Origin: TA-21 sp035620895
GTDB taxonomy: Archaea; Thermoproteota; Nitrososphaeria; Nitrososphaerales; Nitrososphaeraceae
Length of the DNA: 64,000 nucleotides
Direction of reading: 5' to 3'
NCBI GenBank assembly: GCA_035620895.1
Contig: DASPFY010000011.1
Coordinates: 28,811-92,810, forward strand
Position numbers and translations under genes: made by a program. Each line of letters begins with the position of its first letter. The first letter of the stretch is position 1. Shown here piece after piece: positions 53,839-63,816 of the stretch. Under the pieces are notes generated by a model that had not been told where the DNA came from, did not search any database, and saw nothing but the letters and a program-made list of their open reading frames with translations.

Positions 53839-53992
53839 TTATTTGTATTATTAATTTACTTTGCTGGTAAATTCTTGGATTAGGCGATCCTGTCTTGATT
53901 CAATTTTGGAAATTAATAATCTATCAAATACTATTTAAAACAAACAACTTGAAACCATTGAGTAGAAACGAACGGTTAACTTGCTAGCTAGA

Positions 53993-54934
53993 TCACGGAA
54001 TTAAACTCAACGATATTAGATTGGACCATGACCTTTCTTGAAGAATTACTGGGTTGTATCCATAAACGTTCACTTTTTTTGATACACGTTTTGATAGATA
54101 CATGGCAAGCGAACTCATAGCGTGCCATAACTTGGAATTTGGATTTGAAATAAAAGAATCTATCGCCCATTTGACTACTGAATGGAATTTCGGATTTGTT
54201 TCGCCTATTGAATTTAATATAGTTTGACGGGATGAAGATATAATGTAATGAGCATGTTCATGCATTTCTTCTTTGCTTGCATAGCTAAATTTTCCAATTT
54301 TGAACCTACCTTTCCCCAAACTCTCTAAAATTGAATCAATGTTATTTTCTGATTCTACTGTATTGAAACTTCTTCCTATAGTTGATTTGACATGAGAATC
54401 GCTACCAACTATTGACTTCAGGTTATTTTGTTTGGTAAACCTTTCAGCAATTAGATTTGAAAAGATATCAACGTTATTACTGTTAAATGATTCAATTATA
54501 TCGCACTTTCTTGCTTCCTCTCTTATACCATTTGAAACCGCAAAGGGATGTGCAGCACAAGATATACCATTCTGTTTTATTATTTCATCAAGAGTCTCAT
54601 CCAGAGTCATACCGGGCCTTATCTCATTTTCTATACCGTACGCCAACACATGACCCTTATTGTTAATCGTTATCTCTTCAGCAGGATAGATTGTTATATT
54701 TTGATATTTTTCATGATTCCGTTTATATTCTAAAATTTGGGAGTAACCATCAAGAGTATTGTGGTTTGTAACAAACATTACATCAATTTTCTGAAGTGCA
54801 GCATATTCTAATTGCTCTTCCAAGGTGACCCCACAGTCAAATGGCAATCTTGAAAGGTAATTATTGTGATTTGAAAAAACGTTATGACAATGCGTTTCAA
54901 CCCTTAAAACTTCTGCCATACCTTCCTTAACCAC
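53993..54934 (-). CDS. PHP-domain metal-dependent hydrolase
   Basis: The 313-aa polymerase/histidinol-phosphatase-like protein has HCHNVFSNHNN (HxH), TNHNTLDGY, YPAEEIT, AAHPFA and GSDSHVKSTIG, which together form the trinuclear metal site. It could be a nucleotide phosphatase or phosphoesterase. Codons 1 and 6 are both ATG. The C-terminal 100 residues are helical and outside the usual PHP core. Confidence 0.87.
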   Translation of the reverse strand: MVKEGMAEVLRVETHCHNVFSNHNNYLSRLPFDCGVTLEEQLEYAALQKIDVMFVTNHNTLDGYSQILEYKRNHEKYQNITIYPAEEITINNKGHVLAYGIENEIRPGMTLDETLDEIIKQNGISCAAHPFAVSNGIREEARKCDIIESFNSNNVDIFSNLIAERFTKQNNLKSIVGSDSHVKSTIGRSFNTVESENNIDSILESLGKGRFKIGKFSYASKEEMHEHAHYIISSSRQTILNSIGETNPKFHSVVKWAIDSFISNPNSKLWHAMSSLAMYLSKRVSKKVNVYGYNPVILQERSWSNLISLSLIP

Positions 54935-55142
54935 TCAACTGTGTTTACCTAATATATACTGAGGGTTTGCGTCCTATTTCTACATAAAGATCATTGATAA
55001 TAAAGCAACTAATTATTTGCACTTATTTTTATATTTCTGAAATTGCCTGGAAAAAATTGGCAAGTTATTTGCTATATCAATGATAATTATTTAATTACCA
55101 TTAAATTTTACCTGACATGCATCGACTCGTAGATTAGAAATT

Positions 55143-56189
55143 CTATCTAATTTCTATAACTTCGCCTACTATCTGGTTCATAGCAGCTTCGGCAATGTCA
55201 AATGAATATTCTGCAGTTCTTCTTATGTGCTCAAGAATCAGTTTGACATAGATATTGTTGTAATTCCTTGGATTCTTATCCTTGTCGATTAGTGCTATAA
55301 TGTCATCTTCAATTGATCTAATATTTTCAGATTTATCCACTATACTGTCGGCCAAGTAATAATCCTTCCTAAGGAACGCTTCAATTGCATCGCTCAGAAG
55401 TTGCAGTGATAAATCACTCATTTTTACAATTCTCTTTCTTAATTCCTCAGGAACTGTTCCTATCAGTGAACTCTTTATGGCAATTTCAGAAGCATGGTCG
55501 GCTATTCTCTCAAGACTCCTTACTGCTGCACTATAGCTGAGACAATCTGCTGGGCTTTTCAGACCTATTGCCTTTAAGGTGCTTTCATTCTGAGAAGCAA
55601 TTACAAGGTTTCGTAGTACGTAGAGGCTGAATCTATCAACTTCGTCATCTGATTTTATTACCGTCTTGTACAATTCCTGGCTATCTCCAGACAGGGTAGA
55701 AATTGCATCTTTGTGCATTGACGAACCTATCAAAAACATTCTCCTTACAGCTGTGTTTATTGACAACTCTGGCAGACTCAACAATACCTGAATTGTTACC
55801 ATGTCAGATGAATCAGCAATTATTTCAGTTCCAATAAGATTCCGGCGAACAACTTCTCTGATTGCATCTCGCTGTGAAGGATGAATTGTTCCTGTTTTTG
55901 ATCTTAAATGCATTACATTAAACCCCCTTAAATACATGGATACTACGGTACGCTTCAACGTAGGACCACTCTTATCACTGGTAACAAAAGAAGTAGCTTC
56001 AAAAGTACTATGACCCCTTACAACATTGGGGACTATGGAAAGCGAATTATTGGCTTCCCTCATTATAGTAACAGGATCACCGGCCTTGAGCTTTAATTCA
56101 TTGACCCACTTTTTTGGCAGTGATAGCACGTAGGTAGATCTACCAGTATACTGGATCTTCCTTACTTCATTATTTTCAAATGCTTGCAA
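55143..56189 (-). CDS. PhoU-domain protein with AbrB-like N-terminus
   Basis: The 348-aa protein has an N-terminal SpoVT/AbrB swapped-hairpin (IQYTGRSTYVLSLPKKWVNEL, then LKAGDPVTIM) and two PhoU helical bundles (about 95-340). DNA binding plus PhoU suggests a direct phosphate-responsive repressor. It is the last gene of the pst run on the minus strand, 87 nt after phoU. Confidence 0.9.
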   Translation of the reverse strand: MQAFENNEVRKIQYTGRSTYVLSLPKKWVNELKLKAGDPVTIMREANNSLSIVPNVVRGHSTFEATSFVTSDKSGPTLKRTVVSMYLRGFNVMHLRSKTGTIHPSQRDAIREVVRRNLIGTEIIADSSDMVTIQVLLSLPELSINTAVRRMFLIGSSMHKDAISTLSGDSQELYKTVIKSDDEVDRFSLYVLRNLVIASQNESTLKAIGLKSPADCLSYSAAVRSLERIADHASEIAIKSSLIGTVPEELRKRIVKMSDLSLQLLSDAIEAFLRKDYYLADSIVDKSENIRSIEDDIIALIDKDKNPRNYNNIYVKLILEHIRRTAEYSFDIAEAAMNQIVGEVIEIR

Positions 56190-56276
56190 TATAGATATTT
56201 AGATATCAGTAGAATATGGGTGTTGTGATTAGTGATCTGTAGTTATCATATAGATATACATATTCTGTATAGTTAT

Positions 56277-56921
56277 TTAACGCCTTGGGCTTGGGGCCCC
56301 TGTGACGACGTAGTATACACAATCACCTATGTAACAGGCATGATCTGAGATTCTTTCCAAGTATCGTAATATCAATAGTGCAGAGACATAGCATCTTGGC
56401 TCAAAATTTCTTTTCTTTGTTTGAGTTATGGCTTTCTTTAGATAGTTTCTAAAAATAGAATCTACACTATCATCCATCATGTATAATTTCTGTGAAGCGT
56501 TTTTGTCAAGTTTTTCTAGAGATGTTACACTTAGCTCTATCATCTCTTTTACTGTCTTTGCCATCGTAGTAACCTGGGATTTATCACAGTTTGGAAAAGG
56601 GCCTATTGTTTCCAGCACTTCAGCAATATCATAGGCATATCTGCCAAATCTTGAAAAGCCATATGCTGCATCCATAATTGATTGGATGAATCTAAGGTCC
56701 TTGGCAACTGGCTGATATCTTGCTATTAGTTCCGTAGCAAAATCAGTAACCTCCATTTGCAGGAATCTAAGTTTCTCAGAACCGTCAAAGATCTGAGGAC
56801 GTAGCGTGATTCCTTTATCATATGATTCTAGCGCCGAATTAACAAGATCTACGGACAGGTGGCCCATATTCAATATTAGATTTGTAATTCGTTGTAATCC
56901 AATGTCTAAAAGCCGTGTCAA
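56277..56921 (-). CDS. phoU: Phosphate signalling/transport regulator PhoU
   Basis: The 214-aa all-helical PhoU has two three-helix bundles with the conserved metal-site segments DLRFIQSIMDAAYGFSRFGRYAYDIA and YLERISDHACYIGDCV. It follows pstB by 15 nt. It controls PstABC activity and the phosphate response. Confidence 0.92.
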   Translation of the reverse strand: MTRLLDIGLQRITNLILNMGHLSVDLVNSALESYDKGITLRPQIFDGSEKLRFLQMEVTDFATELIARYQPVAKDLRFIQSIMDAAYGFSRFGRYAYDIAEVLETIGPFPNCDKSQVTTMAKTVKEMIELSVTSLEKLDKNASQKLYMMDDSVDSIFRNYLKKAITQTKKRNFEPRCYVSALLILRYLERISDHACYIGDCVYYVVTGAPSPRR

Positions 56922-56936
56922 TTTGTTAGTATGAAT

Positions 56937-57749
56937 TTAGCCGAACTTGCCAGAAATGTAGCGCTCTGTAAGTTCCTTTTCTGGATTCATAAAGATTTGA
57001 TTTGTCGAACCGTATTCTATCAATTCGCCAAGATACATAAAAGCAGTAAAGTCAGATACTCTGGCAGCCTGTTGCATGTTATGTGTTACTATTATTATAG
57101 TAACATTGTCCTTTAGAATTCTGACAAGCTCTTCTATCTTTGATGAACCAAAAGGGTCTAGTGACGATGTTGGTTCATCCATTAGTAATACTTCAGGCTG
57201 CATCGCAAGTGCTCTTGCAATACAAAGTCTCTGTTGCTGTCCCCCAGATAGACTCATTCCTGGATTATCAAGATCGTTTTTTACTTCATCCCACAATGCA
57301 GCATTTCTTAGACTTTGTTCGACAATTTCTCTGATTATAGTCTTGTTGTTCATACCATTGAGTCTTAGACCTGCTGAAACATTATCAAATATGCTCATTG
57401 TAGGAAATGGGTTTGGTTTCTGAAAAACCATTCCGATTCGTCTTTTGATAATGACCGGATCAATTGATTTATCATAAATGTCAACTCCATCTACTATGAC
57501 TCTACCATCAGCGTGTGCTCCAGGAGTCATTTCGTGCATCCTATTAAGACACCTGAGAAGTGTAGTCTTACCACAGCCTGACGGTCCGATAAACGCTGTT
57601 ACAGTTTTTTCCTTCACATTTAGGTTAACGTCTTTTATTGCTCTTTTAGAGCCATACCATCCATTAACATTTTCAATTCTTACCTTGTATCTTTCGGCAG
57701 CTTGTTGAACTGCTTCCCCCTTTTCCTCGATGGGTTCCTCTATGGCCAA
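56937..57749 (-). CDS. pstB: Phosphate ABC transporter ATPase PstB
   Basis: The 270-aa ABC ATPase has Walker A GPSGCGKTT (55-63), signature LSGGQQQR (167-174), Walker B VLLMDEP (187-193) and switch His in VTHNMQQA. It powers phosphate uptake by PstCA. It is 66 nt after pstA. Confidence 0.95.
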   Translation of the reverse strand: MAIEEPIEEKGEAVQQAAERYKVRIENVNGWYGSKRAIKDVNLNVKEKTVTAFIGPSGCGKTTLLRCLNRMHEMTPGAHADGRVIVDGVDIYDKSIDPVIIKRRIGMVFQKPNPFPTMSIFDNVSAGLRLNGMNNKTIIREIVEQSLRNAALWDEVKNDLDNPGMSLSGGQQQRLCIARALAMQPEVLLMDEPTSSLDPFGSSKIEELVRILKDNVTIIIVTHNMQQAARVSDFTAFMYLGELIEYGSTNQIFMNPEKELTERYISGKFG

Positions 57750-57815
57750 TTGACATTTGTTATTTAAGAAAATCGATAATTATGCATTATCTATATAGTA
57801 AATATAGACATATGA

Positions 57816-58748
57816 TCACGTAACTGTCTTAAGCGACCTTTTTTGAGCCCAAAGTCTTAATCCAACACTCAGAGCCAATATCATCAATATCAAAATCAGA
57901 GCTGAACCCCATCCAAAAGCATGGGCTGATTCGTATGGCTGGCTGGATAGTCTCCAGATTCTCAACGGTAATGCATCTACAGGACCTGTGATCCCTGTAA
58001 AGAACAGACTTGTTCCTAATATTGTCATTATGAGTGGCGCAGTCTCACCTGCAATTCTTGAGATAGCGATTACAATACCTGTGAGAATTCCGTTCTTGGC
58101 ACTAGGAAGAACGATGAATAGCGTAATTATCGCCTTTGAAATTCCCAAAGAATAACCTGCTTCCCGCAGCGAAAACGGGACCACTTTCAAAGTCTCTTCT
58201 GTCACTCGCACCACGATTGGGATCATAATTATTGAAAGTGAAAGTGCGCCAGCTATGACTGAAAAAGAGCCTATGGATAAGACAATGACAGTATAGCCTA
58301 CAATACCAATAACAATTGATGGTAGGCCTGTAAGTACGTCATTGAAGAATCTTACTAGATCGGCAAATAGCCCCTTTTTGGCAAATTCTGACAAATAAAT
58401 ACCTGCTAGAACACCTATTGGTGCTGCAATAAGGGAGGCAAGTCCTACCACTATGATAGTTCCTTGTATAGCAGGGGCTATACCACCTGTACCTGAGCCC
58501 ATAGAACCTTGCGGTTGTGTTAAAAATTCAAAACTAATGGCACTTACTCCATTCTTTACAACTTCTAACAAAATGCTAACCAGCGGCACTACTGCAGCAA
58601 TCACACAAACAATCGTTAAAATAGTAACAAGTCTATTAACAAATAGGCGTCTTTTATATTTCTTGTTTACTGTTTCCTGCAAAATATCCCTGTAGTTTTT
58701 ATTTTTATTTGGTTTTGAATTTGAATTTGAATTTGAATCTAATGTCAT
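57816..58748 (-). CDS. pstA: Phosphate ABC transporter permease PstA
   Basis: The 310-aa permease has six helices and the BPD_transp_1 loop (SLREAGYSLGISKAI). The first 18 residues are an unusual Asn/Ser/Lys-rich tail (SNSNSNSKPNKNKN), encoded in part by four TTGAAT hexamers on the plus strand. The start overlaps the pstC stop as ATGA. Confidence 0.94.
   Translation of the reverse strand: MTLDSNSNSNSKPNKNKNYRDILQETVNKKYKRRLFVNRLVTILTIVCVIAAVVPLVSILLEVVKNGVSAISFEFLTQPQGSMGSGTGGIAPAIQGTIIVVGLASLIAAPIGVLAGIYLSEFAKKGLFADLVRFFNDVLTGLPSIVIGIVGYTVIVLSIGSFSVIAGALSLSIIMIPIVVRVTEETLKVVPFSLREAGYSLGISKAIITLFIVLPSAKNGILTGIVIAISRIAGETAPLIMTILGTSLFFTGITGPVDALPLRIWRLSSQPYESAHAFGWGSALILILMILALSVGLRLWAQKRSLKTVT
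58715..58738. repeat. Four copies of hexanucleotide TTGAAT in pstA 5' end
   Basis: This perfect 6-nt microsatellite lies in the coding start of pstA and encodes an alternating Asn/Ser tail. Gain or loss of units keeps the frame, so it would vary tail length only. Confidence 0.8.
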
Positions 58749-59788
58749 TGCGATTTGGCTCCTGACGATGCCTTGATTTTCTTTATTACTAGGAAACGAG
58801 CCGCAATGTTTATTCCCATTGTCAGGACCAAGAGTATGGCTCCTAGAGCAATCAGGGCCGATAAATGTAATTCGGATGATGCTTCATTAAATTCATTTGC
58901 AATTAAACTTGAAAGTGTTTGACCTTGCGAGAACAATGTGGTAGGAATTGCGCTAGGACCTATTACGTTACCAATAACCATGGTAACGAGTATCGTTTCT
59001 CCTACAGCTCTGCCCAGCCCAAGCATGGTTGCACCTACAAGCCCTGATTTGACATAGGGGAACACAGCCATCCTCACAGTCTCCCACCGAGTAGCTCCAA
59101 GACTATATGCAGCTTCTCTCTGAGAATTGGGAACCACCCTCATGACCTCTCTGCAGATAGAAGATATTATTGGAATTATCATGATTGCCAACACAATGCC
59201 CGCTGTAAAAATGTCAAGCCCAAATGGAGTTTTTGCAAAGAACGGGATGTAACCACCAAAAGCATTGTATAATGGCTGTTCTATCAAATCTCTTACCCAG
59301 AATCTAAAAACAAATAATGCCCACAAACCATAAATGATACTGGGGACGGCCGCAAGAAGTTCTGTTATGAAAGATAGAGGTGTACCTATACGCGGAGGAG
59401 CAATTTCTGAAATAAAAATAGCAATAGCTAAACTAATTGGAACTCCAATGGCCATCGCTATGGCAGAGCTCAAAAGAGTACCAATTATGTATGGATAAGC
59501 TCCAAATGATTCTCTGCCTTCAACTGCATTCCAATTTGATTGATAAAAAAATTCAACCCCTTCGTAAGAAATGATATCAACAGAACCTTTGGCAACCGAA
59601 AAAGCAACAAGTCCTACCATAAGTAACGTATACACAGCTGCTCCAACAACAAGCCCTGAAAACAATTTATCAGACCTTTTGTTTCTAACTACAAAAAGCG
59701 CTGACAAATACCGTCTGTGCTTTGAGCCTATTTTTGAGTCTAATGCAGTCATATCAGAGAACCTGCCAATTGTCCAACAGGGACACAT
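58745..59788 (-). CDS. pstC: Phosphate ABC transporter permease PstC
   Basis: The 347-aa permease has six helices and the EAA-like loop (NSQREAAYSLGATRWETVRM). The N-terminus is longer than usual and basic (RRYLSALFVVRNKRSDK), possibly from a start further upstream than the real one. It is 129 nt after pstS and is coupled to pstA by ATGA. Confidence 0.94.
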   Translation of the reverse strand: MCPCWTIGRFSDMTALDSKIGSKHRRYLSALFVVRNKRSDKLFSGLVVGAAVYTLLMVGLVAFSVAKGSVDIISYEGVEFFYQSNWNAVEGRESFGAYPYIIGTLLSSAIAMAIGVPISLAIAIFISEIAPPRIGTPLSFITELLAAVPSIIYGLWALFVFRFWVRDLIEQPLYNAFGGYIPFFAKTPFGLDIFTAGIVLAIMIIPIISSICREVMRVVPNSQREAAYSLGATRWETVRMAVFPYVKSGLVGATMLGLGRAVGETILVTMVIGNVIGPSAIPTTLFSQGQTLSSLIANEFNEASSELHLSALIALGAILLVLTMGINIAARFLVIKKIKASSGAKSQ

Positions 59789-59917
59789 GATGTAATTAAG
59801 CTGTTATTATGTTTATTCACGATATTATTACTAGCGTTAAAAGTAGTCTGATGCAAATAGAAAAAATAAAAAAAGAGGAATTGGACGCTATTCATTCTTG
59901 ATCTTGTCCTGTGGATA

Positions 59918-61006
59918 TTAGGCTAGAGGTTGACCATTGAATGTAAGCGATTTCAATGTATCTTGGTTGAGCTTTACTACGCCATCAGGCAACGGAACGT
60001 AGTGCAGAGTTTCAGCTTGTTTCTGACCGTCAGTTATTGCCCATGAGATGAAATCAACTAATGCTTTGGCTTTGGCTTGGTCCAGATTTGGATTTGTGCT
60101 TAATTCCTTGTTCAAGAGTAGGTATGAGAAGCTTGCTATTGGATATGAATCAGCGCCTGGTGCATTTACAAGCGATACATCAGTCCATACACCGTCTCCC
60201 TTTGGAAGTGATGTTACATAGCGCTGTACTGCTGCCTTGGTAGAATTAAGGGTGGCTTCAACAAAATTGCCTTCTTTGTTCTCGATAAATGCAAATGGCG
60301 TGTTGGTAGTTAATGCGTAACTTAATTCAATATATCCTATTGTATTTGGAGTTCCCTTAATCGCGTTTGCGACTCCTTCATTTCCTGGCGCACCAATACC
60401 GACAGGCCATTCAACCGACTTTCCTATACCCAGTTGTTCGTTCCATGCTGTACTTACATTTGATAAATAATCAGTCCAGACAAATGTTGTCCCTGAACCG
60501 TCTGATCTATGAACTACTACTATATCATCACCGGGTAGAGTCTTGTCAGTATTTAGAGATTGGATCTTGGGATCATTCCATTTGGTAATTTTTCCTAAAA
60601 AAATGTCAGCTAGAACTTCACCCGAAAGTTTTAGTCCCTTGTCAGGAATGCTTGGAATATTATAGGCTGCTACCACAGAACCAATAGTTTCTGGAATATG
60701 TACTGCACCTGGAGCTTTCTGGCCTTCATTCTGAGTCAGAGGTGCATCAGTAGCTCCGAAATCAACTGTTTTTTCTGTGAATTGCTTTACACCGCCTCCG
60801 CTTCCTATAGACTGATAATTGATGTTGACATCAGGCTTTACTTTCTGGTAATCGACTCTCCATGTATCAATCAATGGGAATGGAAAAGTTGCTCCAGCTC
60901 CATTGATTGTTACTGCACTTTGCGCATATACTGCACCTGTCATTATCGTAGATGTAGCCAAAAGTATAGCTGCACTAATTCCTATGAGTATTTTGCTTAT
61001 TAGCAT
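59918..61006 (-). CDS. pstS: Phosphate-binding protein PstS
   Basis: The 362-aa extracytoplasmic binding protein has a signal peptide (about 1-29, ending VYA-QS) and the phosphate-site segments GAGATFPFPL, IGSGGGVKQF, FGATDAPLT and HRSDGSGTTFVW. It is the first gene of the pst run. The 240 nt upstream are AT-rich and hold the likely phosphate-controlled promoter. Confidence 0.95.
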   Translation of the reverse strand: MLISKILIGISAAILLATSTIMTGAVYAQSAVTINGAGATFPFPLIDTWRVDYQKVKPDVNINYQSIGSGGGVKQFTEKTVDFGATDAPLTQNEGQKAPGAVHIPETIGSVVAAYNIPSIPDKGLKLSGEVLADIFLGKITKWNDPKIQSLNTDKTLPGDDIVVVHRSDGSGTTFVWTDYLSNVSTAWNEQLGIGKSVEWPVGIGAPGNEGVANAIKGTPNTIGYIELSYALTTNTPFAFIENKEGNFVEATLNSTKAAVQRYVTSLPKGDGVWTDVSLVNAPGADSYPIASFSYLLLNKELSTNPNLDQAKAKALVDFISWAITDGQKQAETLHYVPLPDGVVKLNQDTLKSLTFNGQPLA

Positions 61007-61249
61007 AGATCACCTAGAATAAAATTAGTTCATAATTATTTGCCATGTTTTTACAGTAGTGAATACACATCTATATTCATCAACATAATCTATATGCAAT
61101 TTTATCAGCGTGAAAATATCTGTGTATGGAATCGAGAAATATTGAATTGAATTGGCTGCTGACAAAAATACATAGCTGTAAATGATACTATGTGATCTAC
61201 CTTATTAGATAAGCAAACAATTAACTTCTCCTCCGACATTAATTCACAT

Positions 61250-61492
61250 GTGTATTCAGTGGTTTTACAAAGGAAATACGATTATCATAATCGTTCATTT
61301 GCTCTTTGCGAGTCATGTTATTGGACTGCAACTATTTTTATGAAAATAGAAAGATTTCAATGTCCTATTTGCCTTGGCAAGGATGTTGCATTGATACCTT
61401 TGAATTTGGATGAAAAGTATGAATACAAATTCGAATCAAAACAAGGACTTCAGATTGAGTTTTCAAGGCTGACTAATGATACGCGGAATTAA
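61250..61492 (+). CDS. Small zinc-ribbon protein
   Basis: The 80-aa protein starts at GTG (61250) and has two CxxC pairs (CESCYW, CPICLG) forming a zinc ribbon, followed by a hydrophilic tail. An ATG two bases upstream is in another frame. It is a typical small thaumarchaeal zinc protein of unknown function. Confidence 0.65.
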   Translation: MYSVVLQRKYDYHNRSFALCESCYWTATIFMKIERFQCPICLGKDVALIPLNLDEKYEYKFESKQGLQIEFSRLTNDTRN

Positions 61493-61643
61493 TGAATGAA
61501 TCCTAGGTTGCTCGAACTTGTGTTTCTATTAGTTAGTAGCTAATTAAGTACGTCACCATCAAAATTAGTCAAATCCTGATTTTTTAAATGTTAAGAATAA
61601 CGGGTGAATGTTATAAATTACACCATATGTATAAAATATATTC

Positions 61644-62441
61644 TTGAGTCTATTAATCTCGTCAGAAGAACTTTATAGGAAAACTCAAAAACGAGATGAT
61701 ACTGTTATAGTGGACACAAGACCTTTTTCAGAATTTAAGAAAGGTCATATTCCAGGTGCCCTAAATGTTGATCTTTTCCAGCTACATTGGTTTGATACTT
61801 CCAAAAGAGGTATCAAAAATTTTACCAGACAAACAAGAATGATGCTTTCAACCATTGGCATAAAGAAGGAAACCACTGTAATTTTTTGTGATAATGTTTC
61901 TGGTATATCGGCAGCTAGAGGAGTGTGGTTGCTCCTTTATTTTTCTCATAAAATGGTAAGCATGTTAGATGGTGGATTTGAAAAATGGAGAAGAGACGGA
62001 TATCCGGTGGAGCTCAAGAGTAATCCTCTGAAATATCATAAATTTAGGGGGAAAGTAGATAACAGTATCTTAGCAACTGCCAATGAAATAGAGAGATCAC
62101 TGGAAAACAAAAATCTAGCAATTGTGGACGCTCGGTCTAAAGAAGAGTATAACGGTTCAGATGTAAGGGCAGTTAGGAGGGGACATATACCATCAGCCAT
62201 GAATATTGACTGGCAAATTAATATTGAAAATGGTACCTTTAAAGGTAAGGATAAATTGTCAAGAATTTATTCAAAAATTCCAAGGAATAGCCAGGTAATA
62301 ACGTATTGTCAAGGTGGATACAGGGCTGCAAATACGTTCGTTGCTTTTAAAATATTGGGGTACAAAAAAGTAAAGATGTATATTGGTTCATGGGGAGAAT
62401 GGGGAAATAGCATCGAACTTCCTGTTTCAAACGAAAATTAA
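61644..62441 (+). CDS. Thiosulfate/3-mercaptopyruvate sulfurtransferase (two rhodanese domains)
   Basis: The 265-aa tandem rhodanese has an inactive N-terminal domain (about 1-125) and a C-terminal domain with active-site loop CQGGYRAA (Cys222). Loop length fits a thiosulfate or mercaptopyruvate donor. It would move sulfane sulfur for cyanide detoxification or thiolation. Confidence 0.9.
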   Translation: MSLLISSEELYRKTQKRDDTVIVDTRPFSEFKKGHIPGALNVDLFQLHWFDTSKRGIKNFTRQTRMMLSTIGIKKETTVIFCDNVSGISAARGVWLLLYFSHKMVSMLDGGFEKWRRDGYPVELKSNPLKYHKFRGKVDNSILATANEIERSLENKNLAIVDARSKEEYNGSDVRAVRRGHIPSAMNIDWQINIENGTFKGKDKLSRIYSKIPRNSQVITYCQGGYRAANTFVAFKILGYKKVKMYIGSWGEWGNSIELPVSNEN

Positions 62442-62509
62442 ACACATCTTTAGTTTTACATCACTGACCAAATTATTTAACTTTAATACTTGAATCCAAA
62501 AGCAATCCT

Positions 62510-62827
62510 GTGATAAAGCTTCATGTAATACTAGCCGAACATAGAGATTGTTTCATTTTAGAATCAAAATTGGGTAAAGATTCTATGAACATCCTGATTG
62601 ATGCAGGACCTTATGTAGCAGAATTACTTTACGAAATAGTGGTAGAGAATAGGCCTAAACCTGAATTAAAAGGTTCGGTCGGCTTCCAACCTCCACGAAA
62701 TCTAGCTATAATTAAAAGAATAGTGGAAGAAAGGAAGAAGAAGGGTGAAATTACGGAAAATCAAGGGAATAAAATTCTAGATGCTATACTTACTCTCAAC
62801 CCTCGCAAAGCTCAATCCCGTAAATAA
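62510..62827 (+). CDS. Hypothetical protein
   Basis: The 105-aa soluble protein starts at GTG (62510). A short alpha/beta N-terminus (LHVILAEHRDCFILE, ILIDAGPYVAELLYEIV) precedes a basic helical end (IIKRIVEERKKKGEITENQG). It is not recognised. Confidence 0.6.
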   Translation: MIKLHVILAEHRDCFILESKLGKDSMNILIDAGPYVAELLYEIVVENRPKPELKGSVGFQPPRNLAIIKRIVEERKKKGEITENQGNKILDAILTLNPRKAQSRK

Positions 62828-63032
62828 TTTCCAGCATTGAGGGTATCTAAACCTCTGAAAACGGAAGCAGAATAATTATTTAACAACACTCATCATATCA
62901 ATTCTGTGGATCCAAGTTTAAGCTAGTTAAAGATTAAGTACTAATTTGGTACGTAGTTTCTGCTAAAGTGTATTAGATTGGTTAAAATGAGATAATTTTA
63001 TAATAGCACCAAACCGGTTTTCCTTTACAATT

Positions 63033-63644
63033 ATGAGTATAAATAAATTCAAAAAAACAAAGTATCCAGAGGTTTTTCAACTAAATTCTAGACCCTACGG
63101 CCAATCTTATGTAAAATGGACTGAAAATTGGTGGCAATGGGCTTTCTCAATTCCAAAAGATCAGAATCCTATTACCGATAAGACTGGAGAGAACTGTGGG
63201 AAAGAACAGGAAGGTCCAGTATGGTATCTTGCGGGGACAACCGGAAACATCTCCAATGCACGAAGGACTTGTGTCATCCCGCAGGGGAGGAGCATCCTTT
63301 TTCCGATAATAGTCTCTCAATTTTCGCGTTCCGAAATGCCTACTATGGGTATTCAGGAACTAAAACGATATACCGCCAAAGATATAGATCAGACCAGCTT
63401 TCTCGAAGCCATGGTAGATGATCTCAAGTTGAATGATCTATCAAAATATCGCATTCAAAGTCACTTCTATTTGGACATGGTAAGACGCAACATATGGGAT
63501 GTCAAGTCTGGACCTACCGAGGCTGTGTCTGATGGCTTTTGGGTTTTCCTAAAACCATTAGGGGAGGGAAAGCATACGATAAAATTCCATGGGGTAGAGC
63601 CAAACTTTGAGACCAGAGTAACTTATAACATAAACGTGATATGA
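63033..63644 (+). CDS. Hypothetical protein, tandem paralogue 1
   Basis: The 203-aa protein has no signal peptide. It contains an aromatic motif (YGQSYVKWTENWWQWAFSIP), followed by DKTGENC, and a beta-rich C-terminus with KPLGEGKHTIKFHGVEP that suggests a small beta-sandwich. It is not recognised. The next gene encodes a related protein, so this is a local duplication. Confidence 0.65.
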   Translation: MSINKFKKTKYPEVFQLNSRPYGQSYVKWTENWWQWAFSIPKDQNPITDKTGENCGKEQEGPVWYLAGTTGNISNARRTCVIPQGRSILFPIIVSQFSRSEMPTMGIQELKRYTAKDIDQTSFLEAMVDDLKLNDLSKYRIQSHFYLDMVRRNIWDVKSGPTEAVSDGFWVFLKPLGEGKHTIKFHGVEPNFETRVTYNINVI

Positions 63645-63816
63645 GCCCATGTTTTCAAAAACCAGTAGGATAGCTCTTTTAAATCAGCATTATAATAACA
63701 AAGTCTAATGATAATAAAATATGGAATAAATAAAATTCTTGATTTTTTCTACGGAACGAAGAGGCGCGTTAAATATTGAAAACAATATCAATTCTTCTTT
63801 ACTCTATTGATATACA

